IMG/VR virus record: IMGVR_UViG_3300042309_002053
Location: 1 to 59,224 of that record
Length of the DNA: 59,224 nt
Direction: 5' to 3' (one strand)
From: a virus
Below, piece after piece: positions 50,885-58,299 of this stretch (its first letter is position 1; each line of letters starts with the position of its first letter). A model generated the notes under the pieces. That model did not search any database and was not told the origin of the DNA. It saw nothing but the letters and a program-made list of their open reading frames with translations. Made by a program: the position numbers and the translations under genes.

Positions 50885-52060
50885 ATGAATAATTTGCTAT
50901 TGATTATGGCAGCTATGGTAACAATTCCATGGCTGTTACTAAAATTGACCGGGCTTGGGAAGTATATTCCGCTCCCTATGGCACAAATTGCGTTTGGTAT
51001 TTGCTTTGGACCTAGCGCATTTGGTGCTGCTTGGCCTGAGTTATGGTCTACACTTTTTACTCAACCTGTAAGATTTGGATTAGATGCTATACAGATTTTA
51101 GCTATCACGGTCTTTGCGTTCATTGCTGGTATTGAGCTAAAACCTAAGGAGATTATTGAAAGAGAAGGTAATGCGATTTGGAAGCAAGCATTCCATGTCA
51201 TTTTGATTCCTATTCTCCTTGCCGGTGTTGGTTTTATTCTATTCTTCGACGACCCTATTTGGCATAGCCCTGACGTACCTTTTTGGAAATATGCCTGGAC
51301 AATGGGCGTAGCTACTTGTATTACAGCTATGCCAATGTTGGTGATTGCATGCAAGACAATGGGTATCTGGGGTACCCATACAAGTAAAAAGCTACTAGGT
51401 CTTGTTACATTTGACGACCTAGTTCTATGGCTGACTATAGCGGTTATTGTTAGTATGGGTAAGTATGCTATCAACGCCTCTATATTCTTTGCCGTTCTAG
51501 CTGTTCTATGGTACATTTGGCCTAAGCTACTTGAAAAAGCCGGAGAAGAAGCCTACCCTACTCTAACTGTCGCTTTAGCATTATCGATGGCTTGTTTCAG
51601 CCATTGGGCTGGTTTACATTATGTTCTAGGTGCGTTCTTTGCAGGAATGATTACACCTAAAAAGACAATCAAGTGGAATGAAGGCATGGAACTGCAGCAA
51701 ATGTTCTGGTTAATGCCTGTGTTCTTTATTTGGACAGGTCTCAAGACTTCATGGACTGTAGACTTCCAAACCATTTTTACAGCGGCTATTGGAATGTATG
51801 TGCTTGCTGTGCTTACCAAGTTTGTAGGTGTCTGGTTAGCGTATAAGCATGAAGGAATTAGAGTTGTATGTTTTAAAACCGCGTTATTGCAGACAAAAGG
51901 TCTAATGGAAATATTTTTAGTCACTATGCTACTAACGGCGGGTATTGTCAGTACGAATATGTTTGCAGCCGTAGTTGTTATGAGCTTAATAAGCACCGTA
52001 ACAGCAGTCCCGCTTGCTAAACTATTTTATAAGGAAGAATATTTTAAGGAGGAAAAATGA
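50885..52060 (+). CDS. CPA2/Kef-type cation:proton antiporter
   Basis: 391 residues, about 12 hydrophobic helices. GLGKYIPLPMAQIAFGICFGPSAFG, FAFIAGIELKPKEI and GLVTFDDLVLWLTIAVI (with the Asp-Asp pair of the ion site) and HYVLGAFFAGMI near 255 match the monovalent cation:proton antiporter-2 family. There is no C-terminal RCK domain, unlike KefB/KefC. It would exchange Na+ or K+ for protons in the host membrane. A transporter of this size is rare in phage genomes. Confidence 0.88.
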   Translation: MNNLLLIMAAMVTIPWLLLKLTGLGKYIPLPMAQIAFGICFGPSAFGAAWPELWSTLFTQPVRFGLDAIQILAITVFAFIAGIELKPKEIIEREGNAIWKQAFHVILIPILLAGVGFILFFDDPIWHSPDVPFWKYAWTMGVATCITAMPMLVIACKTMGIWGTHTSKKLLGLVTFDDLVLWLTIAVIVSMGKYAINASIFFAVLAVLWYIWPKLLEKAGEEAYPTLTVALALSMACFSHWAGLHYVLGAFFAGMITPKKTIKWNEGMELQQMFWLMPVFFIWTGLKTSWTVDFQTIFTAAIGMYVLAVLTKFVGVWLAYKHEGIRVVCFKTALLQTKGLMEIFLVTMLLTAGIVSTNMFAAVVVMSLISTVTAVPLAKLFYKEEYFKEEK

Positions 52061-52569
52061 CCTGGGTAGATCAAATAAAGGAGGCTTTGCCTGAATATGC
52101 GAAAGATGCGAAACTTAATCTTGACGCTGTTATTAATCGCAGTACTCTTGATTCCGTTGTTGCTAATGGATGCGCGTTGGCAGCCGCAATGGCTACAGGT
52201 AATGGAAAGCTCGTCTCATTTATACAGTCAAGCCTTGACGATGCCAAAGAACGAGACGCCGCGCTAACAGCTGCGGCTATTATGGCACAAAATAACGTAT
52301 GGTATCCATATGTAGAAATGGCTGAAGACCCTAATCTCAAAGGGCTGCCTGCTGGCCTTAGAATGAATGCTATTGCATCTCATGGCGGAACAACCAAGGT
52401 AAACTTTGAAGCATATTCTTTAGCAGCTTCTATTGTGGGCAAATGCCACTTTTGCGTCAAAGCACACTATGATACGCTTAAGAAAGAAGGAATGACTGTT
52501 GAGCAGTTACGGGATATAGGGAGGGTAGCAGCAGTCGTAACGTCTGTTGCAAGAGTTCTAAACTCGTAA
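52057..52569 (+). CDS. ahpD: AhpD-like alkylhydroperoxidase / AhpC reductase
   Basis: 170 residues. The active site lies in SIVGKCHFCVKAHYDTLK: Cys130, Cys133 and His137, with Glu118 upstream. These four positions coincide with the catalytic numbering of M. tuberculosis AhpD. The middle residues of C-x-x-C differ (H-F instead of S-H). It is a thiol reductase that regenerates AhpC through lipoyl carriers. Overlaps the antiporter gene (ATGA), so it belongs to the same transcript as ahpC. Confidence 0.93.
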   Translation: MTWVDQIKEALPEYAKDAKLNLDAVINRSTLDSVVANGCALAAAMATGNGKLVSFIQSSLDDAKERDAALTAAAIMAQNNVWYPYVEMAEDPNLKGLPAGLRMNAIASHGGTTKVNFEAYSLAASIVGKCHFCVKAHYDTLKKEGMTVEQLRDIGRVAAVVTSVARVLNS

Positions 52570-52573
52570 CGTA

Positions 52574-52600
52574 AAGCCCGGTTGCCGGGCTTTTCTTTTT
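52574..52600 (+). terminator. Rho-independent terminator after ahpD
   Basis: 8-bp stem AAGCCCGG / CCGGGCTT with loop TTG, then TTTTCTTTTT. Ends the AhpC-AhpD cassette. It overlaps the promoter of the next gene. Confidence 0.92.
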
Positions 52601-52610
52601 ATTGTATAAT
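52582..52610 (+). promoter_or_regulatory. Sigma70-type promoter overlapping the terminator
   Basis: TTGCCG, 17 bases, TATAAT. The -35 is made from the terminator loop and stem, and the T-tract is the spacer. CGTAACG stands just upstream (52565), as in the four early promoters at 55.6, 55.9, 57.8 and 58.8 kb. The start would fall near 52617, the ATG of the next gene. Confidence 0.65.
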
Positions 52611-52616
52611 GTAGTT

Positions 52617-52955
52617 ATGATAGTCGCTCAAGAAACTACTCAGTGGAATGCTCCTTATCAGGTTCTAAACCACATTTACTTTCTTAACAACTCCCGCACT
52701 AAGATGTATGCGTACATCCGAAGTGATACGGGTGAGAGCAAAATCTTCAAAAACCCCATTGAGTTTTCTGCACGGGGCAGATCCTTCACCGTTCTACGCA
52801 AGGTAGACGATGAAAGCCCCGGGGTGGCTATCACCGGATCAAAAGGTGACGTGTATTACGTTACTAAACATAATGGTGAGTACAAGTGTACTTGTACCGG
52901 ATACAAGTATCATGGAACTTGCAAGCATATTGAACAGGTAAAAAATGGACATTAA
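52617..52955 (+). CDS. SWIM zinc-finger protein, possibly leaderless
   Basis: 112 residues from ATG at 52617, preferred over a TTG at 52602 that overlaps the -10 box. VDDESPG...GDVYYVTKHNGEYKCTCTGYKYHGTCKHIEQV ends in C-x-C-(7)-T-C-K-H, a SWIM zinc finger used for DNA or protein contact. The predicted transcription start and the ATG nearly coincide, so no ribosome site can precede it. First of the small-gene region. Confidence 0.7.
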   Translation: MIVAQETTQWNAPYQVLNHIYFLNNSRTKMYAYIRSDTGESKIFKNPIEFSARGRSFTVLRKVDDESPGVAITGSKGDVYYVTKHNGEYKCTCTGYKYHGTCKHIEQVKNGH

Positions 52956-53349
52956 TCTTGACCGGGAGCTTTGCGAAAAGTACCCTAAACTGTTTGTAAA
53001 TCGTCATGCCCCTATGACTGTTACAGCTATGTGCTGGGGTTTCGATCATGGAGATGGTTGGTTTGATCTAATTGATACCCTATGTAGAAATATACAACAC
53101 CATATCGATTGGCAAAATAGAACAGAAGAAAAAGTACACCAGGTGGTCGTTGATCAAGTAAAAGAAAAGTTTGGTACTCTTCGCTTTTACTATACCGGGG
53201 GAGATGATATAATTTCCGGAATGGTTACAATGGCAGAATCAATGTCAAGCCATATCTGTGAGGTATGTGGTTCTAAAGGTAGAATGAGAAATGACGGGTG
53301 GATTAGAACATTATGTGATACGCATGCAAAGGAAATGGGATACGAATGA
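52945..53349 (+). CDS. Conserved phage hypothetical protein with Cys-rich end
   Basis: 134 residues. WGFDHGDGWFDLIDTLCRNIQHHI and VVDQVKEKFGTLRFYYTGG form a pattern seen in many phage hypothetical proteins. The end HICEVCGSKGRMR...LCDTHAKE looks like a zinc knuckle. Function unknown. Overlaps the upstream gene by 11 bases and the next by 4 (ATGA). Confidence 0.68.
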   Translation: MDINLDRELCEKYPKLFVNRHAPMTVTAMCWGFDHGDGWFDLIDTLCRNIQHHIDWQNRTEEKVHQVVVDQVKEKFGTLRFYYTGGDDIISGMVTMAESMSSHICEVCGSKGRMRNDGWIRTLCDTHAKEMGYE

Positions 53350-53852
53350 GAAAGACTCTTTATGTTGATATGGATGGCGTTCTTTCAGATTTTGAAAGGC
53401 GCTATAAGGATAAGTTTGGCATGACTCCTCAGGAGGTTCGTGCTGATAGAGCTGTTAAGCGTTTTAGTACTCACTGGAAGCAGTTTATTGATGATGCTGA
53501 ATTTGCTACTCTAGATACGTTCCATGGTGCAGGTACTCTTGTGACCAGGATTACTCGTTTGCAAGAGCAGCATAAGTTTGACATCGCTATTCTAACTTCT
53601 TCTGGTGGCTTCGACCGTCACTTCGATGTTGCTATGCAGAAAATGGAATGGCTTGAGAGCCAATGCATTGACTGGGCACCTATTGTTGTTCCTGGTAAGC
53701 GATTCAAGGCCGGTTTTGCTAACGATAAATCATTCTTGATTGATGATACACCTGCCAACGTCGATAACTTTATTAACGCCGGTGGTCATGCCGCTCTTCA
53801 TTCCGATGTGGAAAAGACTATCGAAGAGCTGACACGCTGGTTGGAGAAATAA
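53346..53852 (+). CDS. HAD-family 5'(3')-deoxyribonucleotidase-like phosphatase
   Basis: 168 residues. VDMDGVLSDFERRY is HAD motif I with the nucleophile Asp8, ILTSSGG near 81 is motif II, and a Lys (KRFKAGFANDKSFLIDD) with an Asp pair near 137 form motifs III-IV. This is the 5'-nucleotidase C-like group that removes phosphate from dNMPs, common in T4-like phages. Codes for a soluble enzyme of the nucleotide pool. Confidence 0.85.
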   Translation: MRKTLYVDMDGVLSDFERRYKDKFGMTPQEVRADRAVKRFSTHWKQFIDDAEFATLDTFHGAGTLVTRITRLQEQHKFDIAILTSSGGFDRHFDVAMQKMEWLESQCIDWAPIVVPGKRFKAGFANDKSFLIDDTPANVDNFINAGGHAALHSDVEKTIEELTRWLEK

Positions 53853-54062
53853 ATGGGTTGGGCATCGGGGAGCTTGCTTCTTGGGGATATAATTTTGTCA
53901 ACTAAAAAGGCAATCCCCAAGAAGTATCGAAAAGAATATTATAAATTATTGATAACGCATTTTGAGTATCATGATTGTGATAATGTAGGAGAATGTGTAG
54001 GTTTTTTAGATGACGAGTATAACAAAGCGTATTATGAACTATATCCTAAGGAAGAAGAATGA
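53853..54062 (+). CDS. Small conserved phage protein
   Basis: 69 residues. SGSLLLGDIILSTKKAIPKKYRKEYYKLLITHFEYHDCDNVGECVG matches the pattern of a small protein frequent in T4-like and other large phages. No known function. Starts one base after the previous stop and overlaps the next by 4 bases (ATGA). Confidence 0.6.
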   Translation: MGWASGSLLLGDIILSTKKAIPKKYRKEYYKLLITHFEYHDCDNVGECVGFLDDEYNKAYYELYPKEEE

Positions 54063-54358
54063 ACGTTGCTAACCCCCATCCTAATATTCAAATTCGTACC
54101 TCTATTTCTGTTAACCTATCTGCATCTCAATGGCATCTTTATGTAGATAAGTTTCCGAGAACTATTGTTGAAAAAGTAGCGGACTACCTCAATAAACGCA
54201 TCAATGTGCATTTTAATAAGGGAGAGCCACGGGCTAAGGTAGAGGAAGCGTTCCTTATGCTTTCTAAAGACTTTGCTATGTATGGAGCTTCTTCTAAAGA
54301 GACGCGTAAGGTTTTTGATGGCATTCTTGAAACTGTTTGCCCTGAAGGACAAAAATGA
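54059..54358 (+). CDS. Small helical hypothetical protein
   Basis: 99 residues. A beta start (IQIRTSISVNLSASQWHLY) and three helices (TIVEKVADYLNKRINVHF; KVEEAFLMLSKDFAMYG; SKETRKVFDGILETV). No family recognised. Coupled to both neighbours by ATGA. Confidence 0.55.
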   Translation: MNVANPHPNIQIRTSISVNLSASQWHLYVDKFPRTIVEKVADYLNKRINVHFNKGEPRAKVEEAFLMLSKDFAMYGASSKETRKVFDGILETVCPEGQK

Positions 54359-54627
54359 ACGAGCATATTAGACGATTAGCCGAACAAGCAGAGTTTGTAT
54401 TTTGGGAAGACGAGCCATGGGGTCCCGGTCCAGGACATATTGACTGGGCGCCTGACTATAGCAGGGAGTTTGAAAAGTTTGTTGAGCTTCTGGTAAAGGA
54501 CTGTGCTGAAACAGTAGAAAAACTTAAATTCTCACCCGAAGGTCCTTCAGATGAGGTTAGATATCAACGTGTACTAGCTGCTCGAGCTCTTCTAGAGAGG
54601 TATGGCTTGGTAGGAAAAGCTCCATAA
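54355..54627 (+). CDS. Small conserved phage protein
   Basis: 90 residues. NEHIRRLAEQAEFVFWEDEPWGPGPGHIDWAPDYSREFEKFVELLVKDC: the opening helix NE(H/R)I-x-x-LAEQA followed by FEKFAELIVRDC-type residues is widespread in small phage proteins. Unknown function. Confidence 0.6.
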   Translation: MNEHIRRLAEQAEFVFWEDEPWGPGPGHIDWAPDYSREFEKFVELLVKDCAETVEKLKFSPEGPSDEVRYQRVLAARALLERYGLVGKAP

Positions 54628-54665
54628 TCTCAATAGCCTAAATATTTTTATTTGGCAGAGGGTAT

Positions 54666-55277
54666 ATGAAAACTTTCTTTTCTCTACGCGAATCTACAAA
54701 GCTAAACGAAGGCGGTATTGAAACTCCTAAGAGAACAACACCTTTCGGCAATCCTCCTCCTGGTACCATTGCCCACGATCAAATGATGGGTAAGTATAAG
54801 CAGCTGAGAAAAGCTCAGAGGGAAAGAGAAGCCAAGAAAGAAAAGGTTGAAGAACAGGTAAAGACTACACACGAAGACCCTCTAGTTACTGTACATCAAG
54901 ACGGTGAATTGCATACTCATGCTAATCTCTCCACCGCTAACAACATTTTTAATACCAATGTCAAGCACACAGATGTACATAAGGGGCCTATTACTGTTAC
55001 CAGCGGCCGTGAAGATAAAAAGAAACTAAAATTTGCTCTTTCAATGCATCACGCTGCAGCCATGAAAGAAGAAACAGAACTTCAAGAAGGGGATTATTCT
55101 GTAACGGTAAGTCATAGACTAGAAGGCAAGACAACAAAACACGAATATACCGTGAAAAATGCTCAAAGCCCCAGACATGCCAAGCACATTGCAATGCAGA
55201 AGCATGAAAAGAAAATTGGACCATTGAAGCCAGGTGAACAGTTTAGCGCCAGCAATATGGATGTTAAAGAACTATAA
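54666..55277 (+). CDS. Hypothetical protein with capsid-targeting-like N-terminus
   Basis: 203 residues. The first residues KTFFSLRESTKLNEGG resemble the short N-terminal targeting peptides of T4-like internal head proteins (positively charged, aromatic, 'K-x-F ... E'). The rest is Lys/Glu/His-rich, helical in the middle and beta near DYSVTVSHRLEGKTTKHEYTVKNAQ. A TAAATA-containing AT-rich block (54638-54657) precedes it and may give late expression among otherwise early genes. An internal virion protein is possible but not shown. Confidence 0.5.
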   Translation: MKTFFSLRESTKLNEGGIETPKRTTPFGNPPPGTIAHDQMMGKYKQLRKAQREREAKKEKVEEQVKTTHEDPLVTVHQDGELHTHANLSTANNIFNTNVKHTDVHKGPITVTSGREDKKKLKFALSMHHAAAMKEETELQEGDYSVTVSHRLEGKTTKHEYTVKNAQSPRHAKHIAMQKHEKKIGPLKPGEQFSASNMDVKEL

Positions 55278-55279
55278 TA

Positions 55280-55558
55280 ATGCAAATTAATGATATACTC
55301 AGCGATGAGGAAATAGAAGATTGTATCGAAGGTTCTTCTAGTATAGTATTAATTCGTCAAGCAATTAGTTTATCTCAAAATAATAATTTAGTTGATGAAG
55401 ATAGTTTCGCTGATATATTTGCATTTGAATTAAGAGATTTTATAGATTTTGAACCCAGTTCCCTAGAATATATGGAAGCATATGAAGTAAATTGGGACTG
55501 GGGATATAGTATTGCAGAAAATATTAACGAATTACTAGTTACTAAGTGGACGAAGTAA
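55280..55558 (+). CDS. Small acidic hypothetical protein
   Basis: 92 residues, strongly acidic and helical: NDILSDEEIEDCIEGSSS, NNLVDEDSFADIFAFELRDFIDFE, EAYEVNWDWGYSIAENINELL. Acidic small proteins of this kind are often anti-defence or polymerase-binding factors in phages, but nothing specific is visible. Last gene before the first of the repeated early promoters. Confidence 0.55.
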   Translation: MQINDILSDEEIEDCIEGSSSIVLIRQAISLSQNNNLVDEDSFADIFAFELRDFIDFEPSSLEYMEAYEVNWDWGYSIAENINELLVTKWTK

Positions 55559-55599
55559 CGTAACGTATCTATTGCATTTCGGTCTCGTGCTTCTATAAT
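55558..55599 (+). promoter_or_regulatory. Early promoter P1 (CGTAACG family)
   Basis: ACGTAACG box at 55558, TTGCAT at 55572, TATAAT at 55594, spacer 16. The box starts exactly 14 bases before the TTGC, as in the other three members. Confidence 0.75.
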
Positions 55600-55623
55600 A
55601 GAGGTATGTTAAGGAGAGATGAA

Positions 55624-55914
55624 ATGCAAATGGGAACTTGCCCGGTCTGCAACGGATCGGGTCGCGTAGCTCTTTCAGATAGAGATCGCAAATACGCTCC
55701 AAACCTTTACGGTTACGATAAAGAAACCGATACTGTTCCTTGCCGTAACTGCGGTGGACAATCCATGTACGGAGAACCTACAGGGAAAGTACTTCTTCGG
55801 CCTGATGGAACTCCCTGCGTGCATGAATACGTTGGTGTCCAGCGAGGCCGCTGCTATACGGTCTATACATGCAAGCACTGCGGAAGCAGTTACGATATCG
55901 ATTCAGGAGACTGA
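55624..55914 (+). CDS. DnaJ-type zinc-finger small protein
   Basis: 96 residues from the ATG behind AAGGAG (55611). CPVCNGSGRV, CRNCGG and CKHCGS are C-x-x-C pairs of the DnaJ central zinc-finger style, with a Tyr/Gly-rich spacer. Small zinc-ribbon proteins like this are frequent in marine T4-like phages. Partner or target unknown. Sole gene between promoters P1 and P2. Confidence 0.65.
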   Translation: MQMGTCPVCNGSGRVALSDRDRKYAPNLYGYDKETDTVPCRNCGGQSMYGEPTGKVLLRPDGTPCVHEYVGVQRGRCYTVYTCKHCGSSYDIDSGD

Positions 55915-55955
55915 CGTTACGTAACGGTTGCACTTTGGTCTGGTGCTGATATAAT
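55914..55955 (+). promoter_or_regulatory. Early promoter P2 (CGTAACG family)
   Basis: ACGTTACG at 55914 overlaps ACGTAACG at 55919, forming the 12-base palindrome CGTTACGTAACG. TTGCAC at 55928, TATAAT at 55950, spacer 16, followed by GGATGTA as in P4. Confidence 0.78.
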
Positions 55956-55978
55956 GGATGTATTGAGATAGGAGATAC

Positions 55979-56338
55979 ATGATGCGAATTCTGATTACCA
56001 CCCAATTCCGCGAAAACTACGGCGCCCATGACTGGGACGGTACCGGTGAATGCCCTCAGTACTGGAAGTTCAAAGGCGGTGACGAAATCATCGTCGAGGT
56101 CGAAGGCTTCCGCTTTGATTCTGAGTTCGCTCGGAAGAACGCCGAGATCATTATTGACTCTATGCGCTCGAAGATCGAGCACAAGAGTGATTACTCGGAA
56201 GAGTATATCCTTGGTTGGGAATTCGTCGAAGACGACTTCATGACTCAGTTCGAGAAAGATCAGCTCGAGTTCGAAGGGAAAATTACTTTCCCGGCCAAGC
56301 GTATCAATTATGATGAGTTTGTTGCGGAGGCTGCATAA
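55979..56338 (+). CDS. Small hypothetical protein
   Basis: 119 residues (118 from the adjacent second ATG). RILITTQFRENYGAHDWDGTGECPQYWKFKGGDEIIVEVEGF has a compact strand/turn pattern, the rest is helical and acidic. More G/C-rich at third positions than its neighbours, which may mark high expression or separate origin. First gene after P2. Confidence 0.6.
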   Translation: MMRILITTQFRENYGAHDWDGTGECPQYWKFKGGDEIIVEVEGFRFDSEFARKNAEIIIDSMRSKIEHKSDYSEEYILGWEFVEDDFMTQFEKDQLEFEGKITFPAKRINYDEFVAEAA

Positions 56339-56517
56339 TGTATTACAAGCGAGTTCCCATGACCGTTCATGAGGCGGTTGCTTTCGAAACTGCTAAAGGG
56401 TTCGATACAAAGGATGAGTTTTACGAAGTGATGCGAGAGATTTCCGAGCTTTACGAAACCTCTCTTGCCGAGGTGCTTGGCATCTTCTATAATCAAGACT
56501 CAACTGCTGAGGTCTAA
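56338..56517 (+). CDS. Very small hypothetical protein
   Basis: 59 residues. It starts in the stop of the previous gene (TAATG) and stops at the base before the next ATG, so the reading frame is bounded on both sides. RVPMTVHEAVAFETAKGF and EFYEVMREISELYE suggest two helices. No family recognised. Confidence 0.6.
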   Translation: MYYKRVPMTVHEAVAFETAKGFDTKDEFYEVMREISELYETSLAEVLGIFYNQDSTAEV

Positions 56518-57003
56518 ATGTCTACCTTTAACGTTACTAGCCAAGAAGTTTCTGATCTGCATAATGCTAAGTGCTATTTGCGTTTTGCGCTTGAGCGCTG
56601 TAAAGAATTGTTCAAAGATGATAATCAGGTGCTGAAGGATCTTCAACGCTCTATGAATTCCCTGTACCCGGTAGCTTCTCGTCTAATGAGTGAACAGGAC
56701 GCTATTAATGATCAGAAGAGGAAAGTGTTTGAGGATATTCGAAAGCGCAACGGCTTTATTTCTATCTGGTCCATCTATGATATCAGTAACCTTTTTGATC
56801 TGTCTGGGCTAGAAGCTGAAGAACTGGTCTATGATGGGTGGGATGCAGAGTTTACTACACCTCTACCCGGGGGAAACCTTAAGTGGTGGGATCTTTACGC
56901 AGCTGCTGAAAAGCTTATCAAGCAAAGTGAAGATCAGGATCATATCTTTATCGAAGCGTTTAAAAAAGACGGTAACAAGATTTATCTTTTTTGTGGGAGC
57001 TAA
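56518..57003 (+). CDS. Hypothetical helical protein
   Basis: 161 residues. Helical first half (HNAKCYLRFALERCKELFKDDNQVLKDLQRSMNSLYPVASRLM; EQDAINDQKRKVFEDIRKRNG), then a mixed part with WSIYDISNLFDLSGLEAEELVYDGW. No recognised domain. In the P2 operon. Confidence 0.55.
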   Translation: MSTFNVTSQEVSDLHNAKCYLRFALERCKELFKDDNQVLKDLQRSMNSLYPVASRLMSEQDAINDQKRKVFEDIRKRNGFISIWSIYDISNLFDLSGLEAEELVYDGWDAEFTTPLPGGNLKWWDLYAAAEKLIKQSEDQDHIFIEAFKKDGNKIYLFCGS

Positions 57004-57005
57004 TC

Positions 57006-57416
57006 ATGACAATGCCTGCTGGTAAGTATTATGTTGGAGATCTCTGCTACGTCCTGCATGATGAGTGGGATGAGTGTTGCAATTTGTTCTTCGAAGATCG
57101 CACCGATCATAAATGTAACGAGGGAGAATTTACTCTCCGGGATGGCCGGCGCTTTGCTACCTATAATACAGCTTATGGTGATGGTGGGTATTTTGATGAA
57201 CAGGGTAGGGAGTATGGCGTAGACTCCGGGGGTATTGGTTGCATTAAGCTTTTGGATATCGATCTAGCCAGCGGAAGTAACTATATCGACGGGGGTCAGA
57301 TTATTGACTTTCCCCGGGAATTCGAAACTGCATATCAAGACGGTAAAATTATTATCGGGCATGTAGTTATTGATACTGATCCAGATTATGAGAATGAATA
57401 CGATTATGAAAATTGA
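57006..57416 (+). CDS. Conserved phage hypothetical protein (AGKYYVGDLCYV type)
   Basis: 136 residues from the ATG behind GGGAG. PAGKYYVGDLCYVLHDEWDECC, then RRFATYNTAYGDGGYFDEQGREYGVDSGGIGCI is a pattern shared by many small phage proteins that appear to be beta-rich. Acidic C-terminus (DTDPDYENEYDYEN). Function unknown. Overlaps the next gene by 11 bases. Confidence 0.62.
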   Translation: MTMPAGKYYVGDLCYVLHDEWDECCNLFFEDRTDHKCNEGEFTLRDGRRFATYNTAYGDGGYFDEQGREYGVDSGGIGCIKLLDIDLASGSNYIDGGQIIDFPREFETAYQDGKIIIGHVVIDTDPDYENEYDYEN

Positions 57417-57621
57417 TCGGTTTGAACTAGAGCAGAATATTACTGCATGCTGGAGTATTATTGAAGATATTAAACTGCTTCATGAAAATGTTCTAGAATC
57501 AGATATGTCTAAGGATGATATTTCTAATAACCTTATTGGGTTGGAATATCTTTATAATATGAAGTTTGAAAAACTGTGGCGAACCTTTGAATTTCTTATT
57601 GCAGAGAAGAAAATACTATGA
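57406..57621 (+). CDS. Small helical hypothetical protein
   Basis: 71 residues from the ATG at 57406. ELEQNITACWSIIEDIKLLHENVLESDMSKDDISNNLIGLEYLYNMKFEKLWRTFE is all helix. Similar short proteins occur in T4-like cyanophage-type genomes. No known function. Overlaps the next gene by 4 bases (ATGA). Confidence 0.58.
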   Translation: MKIDRFELEQNITACWSIIEDIKLLHENVLESDMSKDDISNNLIGLEYLYNMKFEKLWRTFEFLIAEKKIL

Positions 57622-57803
57622 GCGATTTTGAAGTTCACGCTATTGGAACCTTCGAAGAAATAAAAGCTTCAAGGGAATTAGCTCGAGCCATCGAACAAAT
57701 TACTATTCAGTTTGGTAATGGTATTGTTCCTCATTCAGTATTTCAGGCTTATCAGAAATTACTAGCCGTTTACAATTTGCAAATCGCAAATGGAACTCCT
57801 TAA
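57618..57803 (+). CDS. Small hypothetical protein
   Basis: 61 residues, helical (AIGTFEEIKASRELARAIEQITIQFGN; SVFQAYQKLLAVYNLQIAN). Last gene of the P2 operon. Unrecognised. Confidence 0.5.
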   Translation: MSDFEVHAIGTFEEIKASRELARAIEQITIQFGNGIVPHSVFQAYQKLLAVYNLQIANGTP

Positions 57804-57829
57804 TACGAATAAGAATTATTCTTATCTAG

Positions 57830-57871
57830 ACGTAACGTAACAGTTGCGTCTTTTTCTTTTGCTCCTATAAT
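57830..57871 (+). promoter_or_regulatory. Early promoter P3 (CGTAACG family)
   Basis: ACGTAACG at 57830, then TTGCGT at 57844 and TATAAT at 57866, spacer 16. The box is again 14 bases before TTGC. Upstream A/T block GAATAAGAATTATTC (57806-57820) is a 15-base palindrome with an A centre. Confidence 0.78.
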
Positions 57872-57896
57872 GAGTGTAACGAAATAGGAGATCGCA

Positions 57897-58064
57897 ATGT
57901 TCAGCAACCTGATGAATGAAGTGGAAGCGCTGCGTAACGCTTGGGGTTACGGCATCCTTGAAGCTATAATGTGGATAAGGGAACATGAGGAAGAGTTTCC
58001 TTATGAGGTGCGCATGGAACTGAACGAGTTCATGCGTCAAGGTCAACAAATGTTTGGAGCTTAA
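57897..58064 (+). CDS. Very small acidic/helical protein
   Basis: 55 residues behind AGGAG (57886-57890). FSNLMNEVEALRNAWGYGILEAIMWIREHEEEFP, then a short helix. Trp and Tyr-rich. It starts the P3 operon and stops one base before the next ATG. Unknown function. Confidence 0.58.
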   Translation: MFSNLMNEVEALRNAWGYGILEAIMWIREHEEEFPYEVRMELNEFMRQGQQMFGA

Positions 58065-58065
58065 T

Positions 58066-58299
58066 ATGTCTCGCATGTCTGAAATCGCAATGGAAATCGA
58101 AGATCTGATCCTGGTTGGCAACCTCTCTAACGAGGAAATTGCCAAGGTGTTGAACGTACCTATTGAGTGGGTAGAGAGTACCGAGAAAGGTCTGGTCGAG
58201 AGCGGAGATATCGATGATTCGATGGATGGAGATCATGAAACTGCTCTAGCCTCCGCTGGCTGGGGTACAGATGAGGATTATGGTTATTATGGAGAGTGA
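58066..58299 (+). CDS. Small HTH-like protein
   Basis: 77 residues from the ATG at 58066. LSNEEIAKVLNVPIEWVEST looks like a helix-turn-helix of the sigma/response-regulator type, preceded by an acidic helix and followed by a very acidic Asp/Glu/Tyr tail. Could be a small regulator or a DNA mimic. Overlaps the next gene. Confidence 0.55.
   Translation: MSRMSEIAMEIEDLILVGNLSNEEIAKVLNVPIEWVESTEKGLVESGDIDDSMDGDHETALASAGWGTDEDYGYYGE

Noticed and set aside
57804-57896. Small protein in the gap before promoter P3
   Set aside because: The 93 bases hold a palindrome, the ACGTAACG box, -35, -10 and ribosome site. No convincing reading frame remains.
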